64,000 bases of DNA from Alcaligenes sp. SORT26 (lineage in GTDB: Bacteria > Pseudomonadota > Gammaproteobacteria > Burkholderiales > Burkholderiaceae_B). The notes beneath the pieces were generated by a model. That model did not search any database. It had not been told where the DNA came from and was given only the letters and a program-made list of their open reading frames with translations. How positions within the stretch are numbered: the stretch's first letter is position 1; each line of letters opens with the position of its first letter. Positions 45,744 through 53,624 of this stretch are shown one piece after another. The stretch is from the NCBI RefSeq assembly GCF_017377875.1, contig NZ_CP070975.1, positions 3,472,001-3,536,000 on the forward strand, in the 5' to 3' direction. The position numbers and the translations under genes are program-made.

Positions 45744-46712
45744 ATGTTTACTAGAATTAAATCGTATGCAAAAAAGCTGACACAGGAAAACATCAGCATC
45801 AAAAGTACGATGGCAGCCGGTGCCTTGTCGGCACTGTGCCTGTCTGGAGCGATGGCGCAGGCGCAGACCGTGCCCATCGCTGTGGGGATAGATCCGACCT
45901 TCGTATCCTTTTTTGTTGCCAAGGATCAGGATTTGTTCCAAAAGCATGGGGTGGACGTCAAGCTGGTGACGTTCGGGCCGGGTGGGGCCATGGTGGATGG
46001 CATGATGGCGGGGCAGGCAGTGATGACAGCCTCGACCGAAACCACCCACCTGATCCGCATGCCGCATGCCGATATTCGTCCTGTCGGGATCGTGGGCGAG
46101 TCGGGCGACAACCTGAAGCTGGTGTCTCGGGCGGAAATTACGGACCCCGCCCAAATCAAGACCTATGGCGTGGTGCCGGGCGGGGTATTCGAGTATCTGA
46201 CTAGTCTGAGTACAGAAAAATTCAATGGCACCGATGCCAAGCTGGCTCAGGTGAAGTCTGGCCCGCCTGAACTGCCAGCCTTGTTATTGCGTGGTGACGT
46301 GGATGCGTTCTGGCTGTTCGAGCCCTTCCCGACCATGGTCAAGCGCCAGGGCGGGAACATTCTTGCGAGCAGCAAGGACGTGGGATATACCTACGCTACC
46401 TGGGTGTCAGCGATGGGGCCGTGGCTGGAAAGCAATCCGGAGCAAGCCAAAAAAGTGCTGGATGCCCTGGCCGAAGCTTGCGAAATCACCACGGCTGATC
46501 CGGCACTGGCCGCTGCGGCGGTGGAAAAACAAGTGCGTATTCCCAAGCAACAGACGCTGGAGTTTCTGCGCGAGACACAGTGCCAGATGCGTGGCTTTAC
46601 CGAGGAAGATCTGAATGGTTACGATAGAATCGCTGATTTCCTGCAAGACCGGAAGATCACGACTCAGCGGGTCTCGTTCAGAGATAAAGTGGCTATGGGT
46701 TTTTATCCATAA
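45744..46712 (+). CDS. ABC transporter binding protein, SsuA/THI5-like
   Basis: A 322-residue periplasmic binding protein. The ATG at 45744 has AGGAGA 8 bases upstream; the frame opens at 45726. The signal peptide is unusually long and ends near GAMAQAQT. IAVGIDPTFVSFFVAKDQDLFQKHGVDVKLVTFGPGGAMVDGMMAGQAVM follows the NMT1/THI5 and SsuA pattern. Family members bind sulfonates, nitrate, pyrimidine precursors or aromatic acids; no catabolic genes adjoin, so the ligand is open. Confidence 0.88.
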   Translation: MFTRIKSYAKKLTQENISIKSTMAAGALSALCLSGAMAQAQTVPIAVGIDPTFVSFFVAKDQDLFQKHGVDVKLVTFGPGGAMVDGMMAGQAVMTASTETTHLIRMPHADIRPVGIVGESGDNLKLVSRAEITDPAQIKTYGVVPGGVFEYLTSLSTEKFNGTDAKLAQVKSGPPELPALLLRGDVDAFWLFEPFPTMVKRQGGNILASSKDVGYTYATWVSAMGPWLESNPEQAKKVLDALAEACEITTADPALAAAAVEKQVRIPKQQTLEFLRETQCQMRGFTEEDLNGYDRIADFLQDRKITTQRVSFRDKVAMGFYP

Positions 46713-46876
46713 AGGCCAGCTTCTGAAGAAAGAAAGTGCATTGAGGCGGGACCTGATTTAAAAAATATAATGGCGACTTGTTGGATCGCTTGATGGGTTC
46801 TATGTCTGCACTGTAGACACAGGAAAATCATACTTTTAATTAAAACCAGACATTTTCTTGTTTTTACTGTGACGAG

Positions 46877-47587
46877 ATGAGAGTGAGCACAAAACCGTTA
46901 TACGAACAATTAGCCGATAAGCTGACCCGTTATATCCAGGACGGTCGCCTGCAGCCGGGCGACCGTTTGCCTACCGAGGCCGAGCTGGGGGAAATGTTTG
47001 GCGTTAGCCGTATTACCGTGCGTCAGGGGCTGGCGATCCTGACTCGCAATGGCTTGATTGAGCGTTTCCCCAGCCGTGGCTCCTTTGTCCTGGAGCGCAA
47101 GAACACCGGCTCCTGGGAGCTGGGTTCCATCAATGATCTGGTGCAGTTGGGCAAAGACACCAGCACCAAAATCGCCAGTTGGGAACTGGTGACCCCCCCT
47201 GCGGAGATTGCCGAGTTTTTTACCTCGGACGAGCCGGTCTACAAGCTGCAAGCGGTGCGCTACAAGTCGGCCGTTCCCCTTTATTTTGCCGAGAACTATT
47301 TGCGGCGCTCCATTGGCGAGCGCATCCAGGTTCAGGATCTGGAGACGCGAACCATGGTGGAAATGCTGACCTCCGTGCTGAATGTACCTATCAAGCACGC
47401 ACAGGAAGAGATCAGCATGGCCAATGCCTCGGCGGAGATGGCCAAGCAGTTGTGGATCAAGGAAAACCAGGCCGTGATTGTGCAGCGGATCGACTTGTTT
47501 GATACCGATGACATGCCGGTGCAAAGCGGCAAGGGCTGGTGGCGCAGCGAACATTTCAAACGTCGTTTCAAACTGAACTACGTCTAA
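46877..47587 (+). CDS. GntR-family regulator, HutC/UTRA type
   Basis: A 236-residue regulator. The N-terminal winged helix has KPLYEQLADKLTRYIQDGRLQPGDRLPTEAELGEMFGVSRITVRQGLAILTRNGLIERFPSRGSFVLE. The C-terminal UTRA effector domain has PVYKLQAVRYKSAVPLYFAENYLRRSIGERI and the end ENQAVIVQRIDLFDTDDMPVQSGKGWWRSEHFKRRFKL. It follows the uptake operon on the same strand after a 164-bp gap and probably controls it. Confidence 0.88.
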   Translation: MRVSTKPLYEQLADKLTRYIQDGRLQPGDRLPTEAELGEMFGVSRITVRQGLAILTRNGLIERFPSRGSFVLERKNTGSWELGSINDLVQLGKDTSTKIASWELVTPPAEIAEFFTSDEPVYKLQAVRYKSAVPLYFAENYLRRSIGERIQVQDLETRTMVEMLTSVLNVPIKHAQEEISMANASAEMAKQLWIKENQAVIVQRIDLFDTDDMPVQSGKGWWRSEHFKRRFKLNYV

Positions 47588-47614
47588 AAAGCGGTGCTCA
47601 CGATGTTGTCTGGA

Positions 47615-47641
47615 CGCCAGTTCAGCCCCTGCTGACTGGCG
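47615..47641. terminator. hairpin between convergent gntR and kynR
   Basis: CGCCAGTTCAGC pairs with GCTGACTGGCG (one bulged base) around CCCT. It lies between the 3' ends of two converging genes. No T-run is seen on either strand. Confidence 0.45.
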
Positions 47642-47644
47642 GAT

Positions 47645-48106
47645 TTACACGGGCAAGCGTTGCCCCTTGGCTTTGATGCAGGACAGCACAATCTGCGAAT
47701 GAATTTTGGTGACGCCGCGCAGCGTGTTGAGCTTGTGGATCACAAAATTAGAAAAAGTATCGAAGTTGCGTGTGCGTATGTGCAGCATGTAGTTGGCCTG
47801 CCCGGTCACGATATAGGCATGCAGCACTTCGTCCATCGTGGCCAGTGCCTTGCTCAGGTACTGATGCTCGCTCTCGTTGAGCTGCGCAATATTCACTTCC
47901 ACAAAGGCCTCGATGGCAAAGCCCAGCTTGCCCGCGCTTAAATTGGCGCTGTAGTTTTCGATCAGGCCTTCCTGCTCCAGAATTTTTACCCGGCGGTGGC
48001 AGGAGGAGGGGGAAAGCGCGACCAAGTCAGCCAGTTCCTGGTTGCTGAGCCTGCCGTTGTCCTGCAAAAGACGCAGGATTTTCAGGTCTGTCTCGTCAAG
48101 TCTCAT
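47645..48106 (-). CDS. kynR: Lrp/AsnC-family regulator of kynurenine breakdown
   Basis: A 153-residue Lrp-type protein. The helix-turn-helix is RLSNQELADLVALSPSSCHRRVKILEQEGLIENYSANL; the RAM (ligand) domain follows (AFVEVNIAQLNESEHQYLSKALATMDEVLHAYIVTGQANYMLHIRTRN). It is divergent from kynU. In pseudomonads and other proteobacteria, KynR at this position senses kynurenine and activates the kyn genes; the assignment rests on that context. Confidence 0.85.
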   Translation of the reverse strand: MRLDETDLKILRLLQDNGRLSNQELADLVALSPSSCHRRVKILEQEGLIENYSANLSAGKLGFAIEAFVEVNIAQLNESEHQYLSKALATMDEVLHAYIVTGQANYMLHIRTRNFDTFSNFVIHKLNTLRGVTKIHSQIVLSCIKAKGQRLPV

Positions 48107-48244
48107 ATTTTAGAATTATCTATGAAAAGGGTTTTCAAAAACCGAATTTCCTTCCAGATTTAAGCATAATCTTCATCGCTTTGGAATAAGTTGCCACGGG
48201 CTCGATGCTAGACTGAACATCGTAAAAAAGCAGAATCGAGGAGC

Positions 48245-49501
48245 ATGACAATGATTACTTTGCAGCAATGTGAGCAGTGGGATCAGGCCGATGAACTGGC
48301 TGCCTTCAAAGCCAAGTTCGACCTGCCACCCAATACGATTTATCTGGACGGAAACTCTCTGGGCGCCATGCCACGGCATGCCATGGAGCGTGCCCAGGAA
48401 GTCATTTCTCAGGAATGGCGTACCGATCTGATCAATAGCTGGAACAAAGCGGGCTGGTGGACCTTGCCCGTCCGTTTGGGCGACCAGATGTCCCCGCTGA
48501 TTGGGGCCGGTCAAGGCGAGACCATTGTCAGCGACAGCACATCCATCAATCTGTTCAAGGTGCTGGCCGCCGCCGTCAACCTGCAAAAAGAACGCCACCC
48601 GGAAAAGAAAGTGATCCTGGCCGAGCGCGATTCTTTCCCCACGGATCTGTACATCATTGAAGGGTTTAACGCCTTCTTCGGCAAAGACTATAGGCTGGAG
48701 TTGATTGATGACCCGGCAGACCTGCAAACCGCGGTCAACGAAGAAACAGCGGTGGTGGTGTTGTCCCATGTGAATTACCGCACGGGTTACTTGCACGATA
48801 TGCAGGCGACCAACCGCCTGGTGCATGGGCACAATGGCCTGGTGATCTGGGACTTGTGCCACTCTGTGGGTGCCTTGCCGATTGAACTGAACGACAGCGA
48901 TTCTGACTTCGCCATTGGCTGCACCTACAAGTACTTGAATGCTGGCCCCGGCGCTCCCGCCTTGCTGTGGGTCAATCCCAAGTTGATGAACCAGATCAGC
49001 CAGCCCTTGTCCGGCTGGTGGGGACATAAACACCCCTTTGCCATGAGCCCGTCCTATGAAGCGGCCAATGGTATCGAGCGCTTTTTGTGCGGCACCCAGC
49101 CCATCGTCTCCTTGAGCCTGGTTGCTTGCGGTGTGGACGTGTTCCTGCAAACCGACTTGCAGGCCGTGCGTCGCAAATCTCTGGCTTTGACGGACTTGTT
49201 CATTGCTTTGGTGGAACAAGAGTGCGCCGAGTTTGGCCTGCGTCTGGTGACACCGCGCGATCATCACTTCCGTGGCAGCCATGTCAGCTTCGCACATGAG
49301 CAAGGCTATGCCGCCATTCAGGCACTGATCGCCCGTGGTGTGATTGGTGACTATCGTGAGCCCGAGGTAATGCGCTTTGGCGTCACGCCTTTGTATCTGT
49401 CTTTTGTAGATATCTGGCAGGCTGTGCAGCATATCAAGGCCGTGTTTGCGAATAAGGAATGGGATAAGCCTGCCTACAAGACGCGCTCCAAAGTGACCTG
49501 A
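48245..49501 (+). CDS. kynU: kynureninase
   Basis: A 418-residue PLP enzyme that splits L-kynurenine into anthranilate and alanine. PNTIYLDGNSLGAMPRHA is the N-terminal signature, D203 and H206 (IWDLCHSVGA) contact the cofactor, and K229 in CTYKYLNAGPGAPA forms the Schiff base. GWWGHKHPFAMSPSYEAANGIERFLCGTQPI is a further kynureninase block. GAGGAG lies just before the ATG. No kynA, kynB or anthranilate genes are in the window. Confidence 0.96.
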   Translation: MTMITLQQCEQWDQADELAAFKAKFDLPPNTIYLDGNSLGAMPRHAMERAQEVISQEWRTDLINSWNKAGWWTLPVRLGDQMSPLIGAGQGETIVSDSTSINLFKVLAAAVNLQKERHPEKKVILAERDSFPTDLYIIEGFNAFFGKDYRLELIDDPADLQTAVNEETAVVVLSHVNYRTGYLHDMQATNRLVHGHNGLVIWDLCHSVGALPIELNDSDSDFAIGCTYKYLNAGPGAPALLWVNPKLMNQISQPLSGWWGHKHPFAMSPSYEAANGIERFLCGTQPIVSLSLVACGVDVFLQTDLQAVRRKSLALTDLFIALVEQECAEFGLRLVTPRDHHFRGSHVSFAHEQGYAAIQALIARGVIGDYREPEVMRFGVTPLYLSFVDIWQAVQHIKAVFANKEWDKPAYKTRSKVT

Positions 49502-49538
49502 TCACAGCTCAATAAAAAAACAAGCATAAGGAGGAGAC

Positions 49539-50912
49539 ATGAGCCGATTTGAGCAAATTCAATCGCGCGAAGCCGGACTGCATAAAAAACTGACTGCCCG
49601 CCAAATGAGCATGATTGCAATCGGGGGAGCCATTGGTACCGGCTTGTTCCTGGGCAGCAAATTTGCCATTGGTTTTGCGGGCCCCGGTGTTGTGTTGAGC
49701 TATGTGATTGGTGGCTTTATCGCCCTGGTCCTGATGGGTTGCCTGGCCGAGATGACGGTAGAACACCCCACCTCAGGCTCTTTTGGGGCCTATGCGGAGT
49801 TCTACATCCATCCGCTGGCTGGCTTCCTGGTGCGTTACAGCTATTGGGCCTGCATTGTGCTGGCGGTGGGCACGGAGGTGACTGCGGTCGCGGACTATAT
49901 GAAGTTCTGGTTCCCGGACGTGTCGCCCTGGATATGGATCGCCTTTTTCTCGGCGGTGCTGATTGCGGTCAATGCTTACAGCGTCAAAGCCTTTGGCTCG
50001 GTGGAGTATTGGTTTGCCCTGATCAAGGTGTTCGCCATTATTGCCTTCATCGTGCTGGCGGTCGGGATTTTGACGGGTTACTACAAGCCCGCCCAGGTTC
50101 AGGCCAACCTGTTTGGTCAGGGTGGCTTCATGCCCAATGGCTGGTACGGGGTCTGGGTGGGTGTGATCATTTCAATCTTCAGTTATCTGAGTATCGAGAT
50201 GATTGCTGTAGCAGCCGGGGAGGCAGAAAATCCCGAGCAAGCAGTACGCCAGGCCTTCAAGGCCACGATCTGGCGCTTGATCATTTTCTACCTGCTGTCC
50301 CTGTCTCTGATCGTGATGCTGGTGCCTTGGCAAGAGCTGGTTGCCGATGGCACGACTAGTCCCTTCATCACCGTGATGCAGGCCGTGGGCATTCCTTATG
50401 CCGACAGTATCCTGAACTTCATTGTGATTATTGCGGCTTTGTCGGCCATGAACAGCATGCTTTATATCTCCACGCGCATGATGTTCAGCCTGTCACGTGC
50501 CGGTGATGCGCCTGCTGTGCTGGGCAAGGTAGCCCGCAACGGGGTGCCCTTGAATGCCCTGGCCTTGTCGGCTAGCGGTGTGGCGGTGGCGGCGGTGGTG
50601 TACGCCTACAACCCGGAAACAGCCTTCCCGGTGATGATCGCCTTGTCCATGTTTGGCGCTTTGTTCACCTGGGGCATGATCTTCCTGACCCATTTGTTCT
50701 TCCGCCGACGCGTGGCCCTGGACGGGGTGCAACTGCGCTTCCGTATGCCTGCCTATCCCATCGGCACCTTATTGGGCTTGATTGGCATTGTGGCGATTCT
50801 GGTAACCACCTGGTTCATCAATATCTTTCACTACACCTTGTTGTTTGGCGTGCCGTTCTTGCTGGCCTTGATCGTGATTTACTTTGTGCGAGGCCGTCGC
50901 CCAGCAGCCTGA
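49539..50912 (+). CDS. APC amino-acid permease, linked to kynU
   Basis: A 457-residue permease with 12 helices and the amino-acid transporter signature LHKKLTARQMSMIAIGGAIGTGLFLGSKFAIGFAGPG, of the AroP/GabP/ProY group. It begins 37 bases after kynU with AGGAGGAG before the ATG. Position suggests import of kynurenine or tryptophan for kynU, which is inferred only. Confidence 0.87.
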   Translation: MSRFEQIQSREAGLHKKLTARQMSMIAIGGAIGTGLFLGSKFAIGFAGPGVVLSYVIGGFIALVLMGCLAEMTVEHPTSGSFGAYAEFYIHPLAGFLVRYSYWACIVLAVGTEVTAVADYMKFWFPDVSPWIWIAFFSAVLIAVNAYSVKAFGSVEYWFALIKVFAIIAFIVLAVGILTGYYKPAQVQANLFGQGGFMPNGWYGVWVGVIISIFSYLSIEMIAVAAGEAENPEQAVRQAFKATIWRLIIFYLLSLSLIVMLVPWQELVADGTTSPFITVMQAVGIPYADSILNFIVIIAALSAMNSMLYISTRMMFSLSRAGDAPAVLGKVARNGVPLNALALSASGVAVAAVVYAYNPETAFPVMIALSMFGALFTWGMIFLTHLFFRRRVALDGVQLRFRMPAYPIGTLLGLIGIVAILVTTWFINIFHYTLLFGVPFLLALIVIYFVRGRRPAA

Positions 50913-50942
50913 ATGATCTGACTTTTTTGCTCTGTTTGAACA

Positions 50943-50971
50943 AGCCCCTGCTTTGGCGGGGGCTTTTTTTT
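50943..50971 (+). terminator. rho-independent terminator after the kynU-linked permease
   Basis: AGCCCCTGC and GCGGGGGCT pair around TTTG, followed by TTTTTTT. The remainder of the gap to the next gene (50972-51177) shows no gene; it becomes AT-rich near 51120-51180, probably a promoter. Confidence 0.88.
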
Positions 50972-51177
50972 GCATCACGGTTTTGAAGATGTGTGCCTTA
51001 CCGAGAAACGGCGTGCCCGTATTGCTAGGGATGCTTGTTTGTATGGCGGCCAATGGCGCGGCGTTGGCAGCAGCTTGATCTGTGTCAGCCAAGACGCGGT
51101 GTTCTGATTCCAAGAGGTCTTTATCATACAAAGATGTACGATTTGAGACTATTATGTATCAATTAAGATTTTAGTTA

Positions 51178-51223
51178 CTCAAAAAAGACATCGGTCGTCC
51201 TGGACGGCTATTCTTTTTTTGAG
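51178..51223. promoter_or_regulatory. leader hairpin upstream of the ParB-like gene
   Basis: CTCAAAAAAGA (51178-51188) pairs with TCTTTTTTTGAG (51212-51223), and inside it CGTCC and GGACG can pair. The inner stem followed by a T-run could act as a terminator in the leader, 35 bases before the start codon, or as a bidirectional terminator. Confidence 0.4.
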
Positions 51224-51258
51224 GGTCGGTATGTCAGCAAGTGCCTGGGAGGACAGTT

Positions 51259-52224
51259 GTGAACCGTCATGGAAAGCGCATGACTCATCCGCGTGAATTG
51301 CGTAAAACAAATGGTAAAGCCTTGCTGGGCCCTGGTGCGGATGCGGCTTTTGGCAGCTTGGCTGCGCCCGAGATTCGGCAGCGCGTGTTGCTGGCGCATT
51401 GGGTGGCGCATAGCCGGGACAAGACCCAGCAGTATCTGGGTTTCCCTTTGGGCCGCATCATGTTGCAACGCTGGATGCGTAGCAAAGCGGGCAGTCGCCG
51501 GATCGAGGCATTTGGTCTGCCGCGTCATATCGTCCATGAAACCCTGGGCGAGTCAGCCTTGACCTTGCATGTCAACCCGCGAGAGCTGATTCGTATGGCG
51601 ATTCAGGCACCTCGCAAGCAAGAAAAGCGGCCTTCATCGTTGGCGTTTATCTGGGAAGGAAGCTGGGACCAGCGGCGTGAGGACCTGCGCGTCGGGACGC
51701 GGTACTCATTGATCAGCGACCTGGATGAAAACCGCCATCAGCTAGAGCAAACGGTACGCTTTAAAAAGCTGATGAAACGGATTGAACAAGGCAAGCCCTG
51801 GGAGTCCTATCAACAAGGGGTGTTTCTGGATACGCCGGAAAAAATCCTGGAGTACCTGCGCATCTATCTGGGGTTTCTGGACGAAATGGCTCGTGACGGC
51901 TTTGACCCCAGGCGGGGCAAAGACGCCCTGGGTGTCGTCATTTCCCGTGAAGGTCGGATTCTGAAAATCAATCGTGGCCTGCATAGGCTGGCGATGGCCC
52001 AGCGTCTGGGTTTGCCCAGTGTGCCGGTGCAAGTACGCCATGTGCACCGCTATTGGTGGGATCACGTGACAGCGGGGGCGACCGGGGAGCTGGCGTTGCA
52101 CCGAATGCAGCAGGCTTTGCGCCGCTGCGTGCCTGAAACCCAGGCGGGCCCTTTGGATCAGGACCCGGATACCTTGCTGACCGAGGCCTTTTGGCCTGCC
52201 CCTCGGGTGCCGCTCAGCGTTTAA
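51259..52224 (+). CDS. hypothetical protein with a ParB-like segment
   Basis: A 321-residue basic protein. The GTG at 51259 has GGGAGGA 5 bases upstream. Residues ~225-275 (KDALGVVISREGRILKINRGLHRLAMAQRLGLPSVPVQVRHVH) resemble the ParB/Srx catalytic-core pattern (G-x-H-R-x-x-A, then PV-x-V). The rest, including an N-terminal half with many basic residues, is not recognised. There is no ParA or plasmid context. Whether it binds DNA, hydrolyses nucleotide or acts in surface-sugar processing cannot be told. Confidence 0.6.
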   Translation: MNRHGKRMTHPRELRKTNGKALLGPGADAAFGSLAAPEIRQRVLLAHWVAHSRDKTQQYLGFPLGRIMLQRWMRSKAGSRRIEAFGLPRHIVHETLGESALTLHVNPRELIRMAIQAPRKQEKRPSSLAFIWEGSWDQRREDLRVGTRYSLISDLDENRHQLEQTVRFKKLMKRIEQGKPWESYQQGVFLDTPEKILEYLRIYLGFLDEMARDGFDPRRGKDALGVVISREGRILKINRGLHRLAMAQRLGLPSVPVQVRHVHRYWWDHVTAGATGELALHRMQQALRRCVPETQAGPLDQDPDTLLTEAFWPAPRVPLSV

Positions 52225-52423
52225 AAAATCGCCCGCATAGTCATTATTCCATGGGTGAAATACGGTTTCCCGATTAATGAAGTTACACTAACGCACGCTC
52301 CACAAAGGTAGCGTGCCTGTCAGTTTTCCTGATCCCCAGTGGCGCACAACAATAAGACCGACTCACCGTGTTTGGGCGCTGCCCTGTGCCCAATCCAGTC
52401 CTGTATTAGCTAGAGGAATAACT

Positions 52424-52972
52424 ATGACTGCAGCAAAACCTCGACCACGCGAGGAATTGCTTTTGCGCCTTGTAAACGCCCTTGCCGACCAGCCACGGGT
52501 GTCCATGGGGCAATTGGCCGGTCTGGTGGGTTTGAGCCGCGCTACCTTATGCCGCTATTTTCCTTCCCGCGAAGCCATGATGATGGAGATTTTCGAGGAA
52601 GGGGTGAACAGTGCCGAGCAGGCGATCAAGCGCGCCCATCTATGCGAAGGCGATGCCCAAGAGGCCATCAAGCGCCTGATTGAAGAGCTGTTGCCCATTG
52701 TGGATCTGTACATGTACGTGGAGCGCCAGCTTCAGGTAGAGGAATATTCCACACCCCGTACCGAGGCGGTAAGGCAGGCCTTGATTACGCAGTTTCAGCA
52801 GTGGCAGGAATCGGGGGCCTTGCGTCTGGATTTATCTGCCGTCTGGTTGTGTGAGTCCCTGTTTGCCTTGTTGAGCAAGGCGGCCCGCTTGATCCGGGCA
52901 GGTCGGTTGGCCCGTCACGATGCGCCACATAATGTTCATACCTTGCTGTGGAGCGGTATCGTCCACCCTTGA
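52424..52972 (+). CDS. TetR-family regulator
   Basis: A 182-residue regulator with helix-turn-helix RVSMGQLAGLVGLSRATLCRYFPSREAMMMEIF. AGAGGA precedes the ATG at 52424; the frame opens at 52313. It may control the peroxiredoxin and amidohydrolase genes that follow on the same strand, 88 bases downstream. Confidence 0.85.
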   Translation: MTAAKPRPREELLLRLVNALADQPRVSMGQLAGLVGLSRATLCRYFPSREAMMMEIFEEGVNSAEQAIKRAHLCEGDAQEAIKRLIEELLPIVDLYMYVERQLQVEEYSTPRTEAVRQALITQFQQWQESGALRLDLSAVWLCESLFALLSKAARLIRAGRLARHDAPHNVHTLLWSGIVHP

Positions 52973-53060
52973 ACGGGGCGTGGAAATGAACCCTTGTGCT
53001 GTCCTGCTCCTGCGGATTACGCTGCTTGCTGGAGCAGCGCAGAAATATGGGGGCAAGGGC

Positions 53061-53612
53061 ATGAAACAGGCAATCGCAACATTTTCTTTGGGTTTGTCCC
53101 TGTTGATGGGGGCTAGTAGCGCACAGGCTGCGTTGGACGTGGGCACACCCGCGCCAGATTTCACCGTGCAGGCTGCGCTGGCAGGCAAAACCTTTGAATT
53201 CAATTTGAATGAGGCCTTAAAGAAGGGGCCGGTCGTCCTGTATTTTTATCCGGCAGCGTTTACTCAGGGTTGTACCGTCGAAGCGCATACTTTTGCGGAA
53301 GCTATTGACGAATACAGCTACTTTGGCGCCACCGTGATTGGCTTGTCTTCGGACAATATCGACACCCTGAAGGATTTTTCCACCGGGCCTTGCGGCAGCA
53401 AGTTTGCGGTGGGGGCGGACACCACAGGCCAGGTCATCAAGGCTTATGACGCGGGCCTGGGGACGCACACCGAACGTGCTTCCCGCATTTCCTACGTCAT
53501 TTCTCCTGAGCGAAAAATCATTTTTGAATATACGGCGATGGAGCCGGACGAGCACGTGAACAAGACTCTGGGCGCCGTACGCGACTGGACCGCACAACAG
53601 GGACCCAAGTAG
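53061..53612 (+). CDS. exported peroxiredoxin (AhpC/TSA, BCP-like)
   Basis: A 183-residue protein. The start at 53061 gives a clean signal peptide ending SSAQA|A. The thioredoxin-fold domain has YFYPAAFTQGCTVEAHTF with the peroxidatic C71, and C111 (TGPCGSKFAVGAD) may be the resolving Cys. It reduces peroxides in the periplasm with an unknown electron donor. It precedes the amidohydrolase by 12 bases and is likely co-transcribed. Confidence 0.87.
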   Translation: MKQAIATFSLGLSLLMGASSAQAALDVGTPAPDFTVQAALAGKTFEFNLNEALKKGPVVLYFYPAAFTQGCTVEAHTFAEAIDEYSYFGATVIGLSSDNIDTLKDFSTGPCGSKFAVGADTTGQVIKAYDAGLGTHTERASRISYVISPERKIIFEYTAMEPDEHVNKTLGAVRDWTAQQGPK

Positions 53613-53624
53613 AAAGGGGAACAT

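Noticed and set aside
48173-49432. 419-residue minus-strand ORF opposite kynU
   Set aside because: Antisense shadow of kynureninase with no family features.
51259-52224. Plasmid partition protein ParB
   Set aside because: Only a short core resembles ParB; there is no parA, parS or replication gene nearby.
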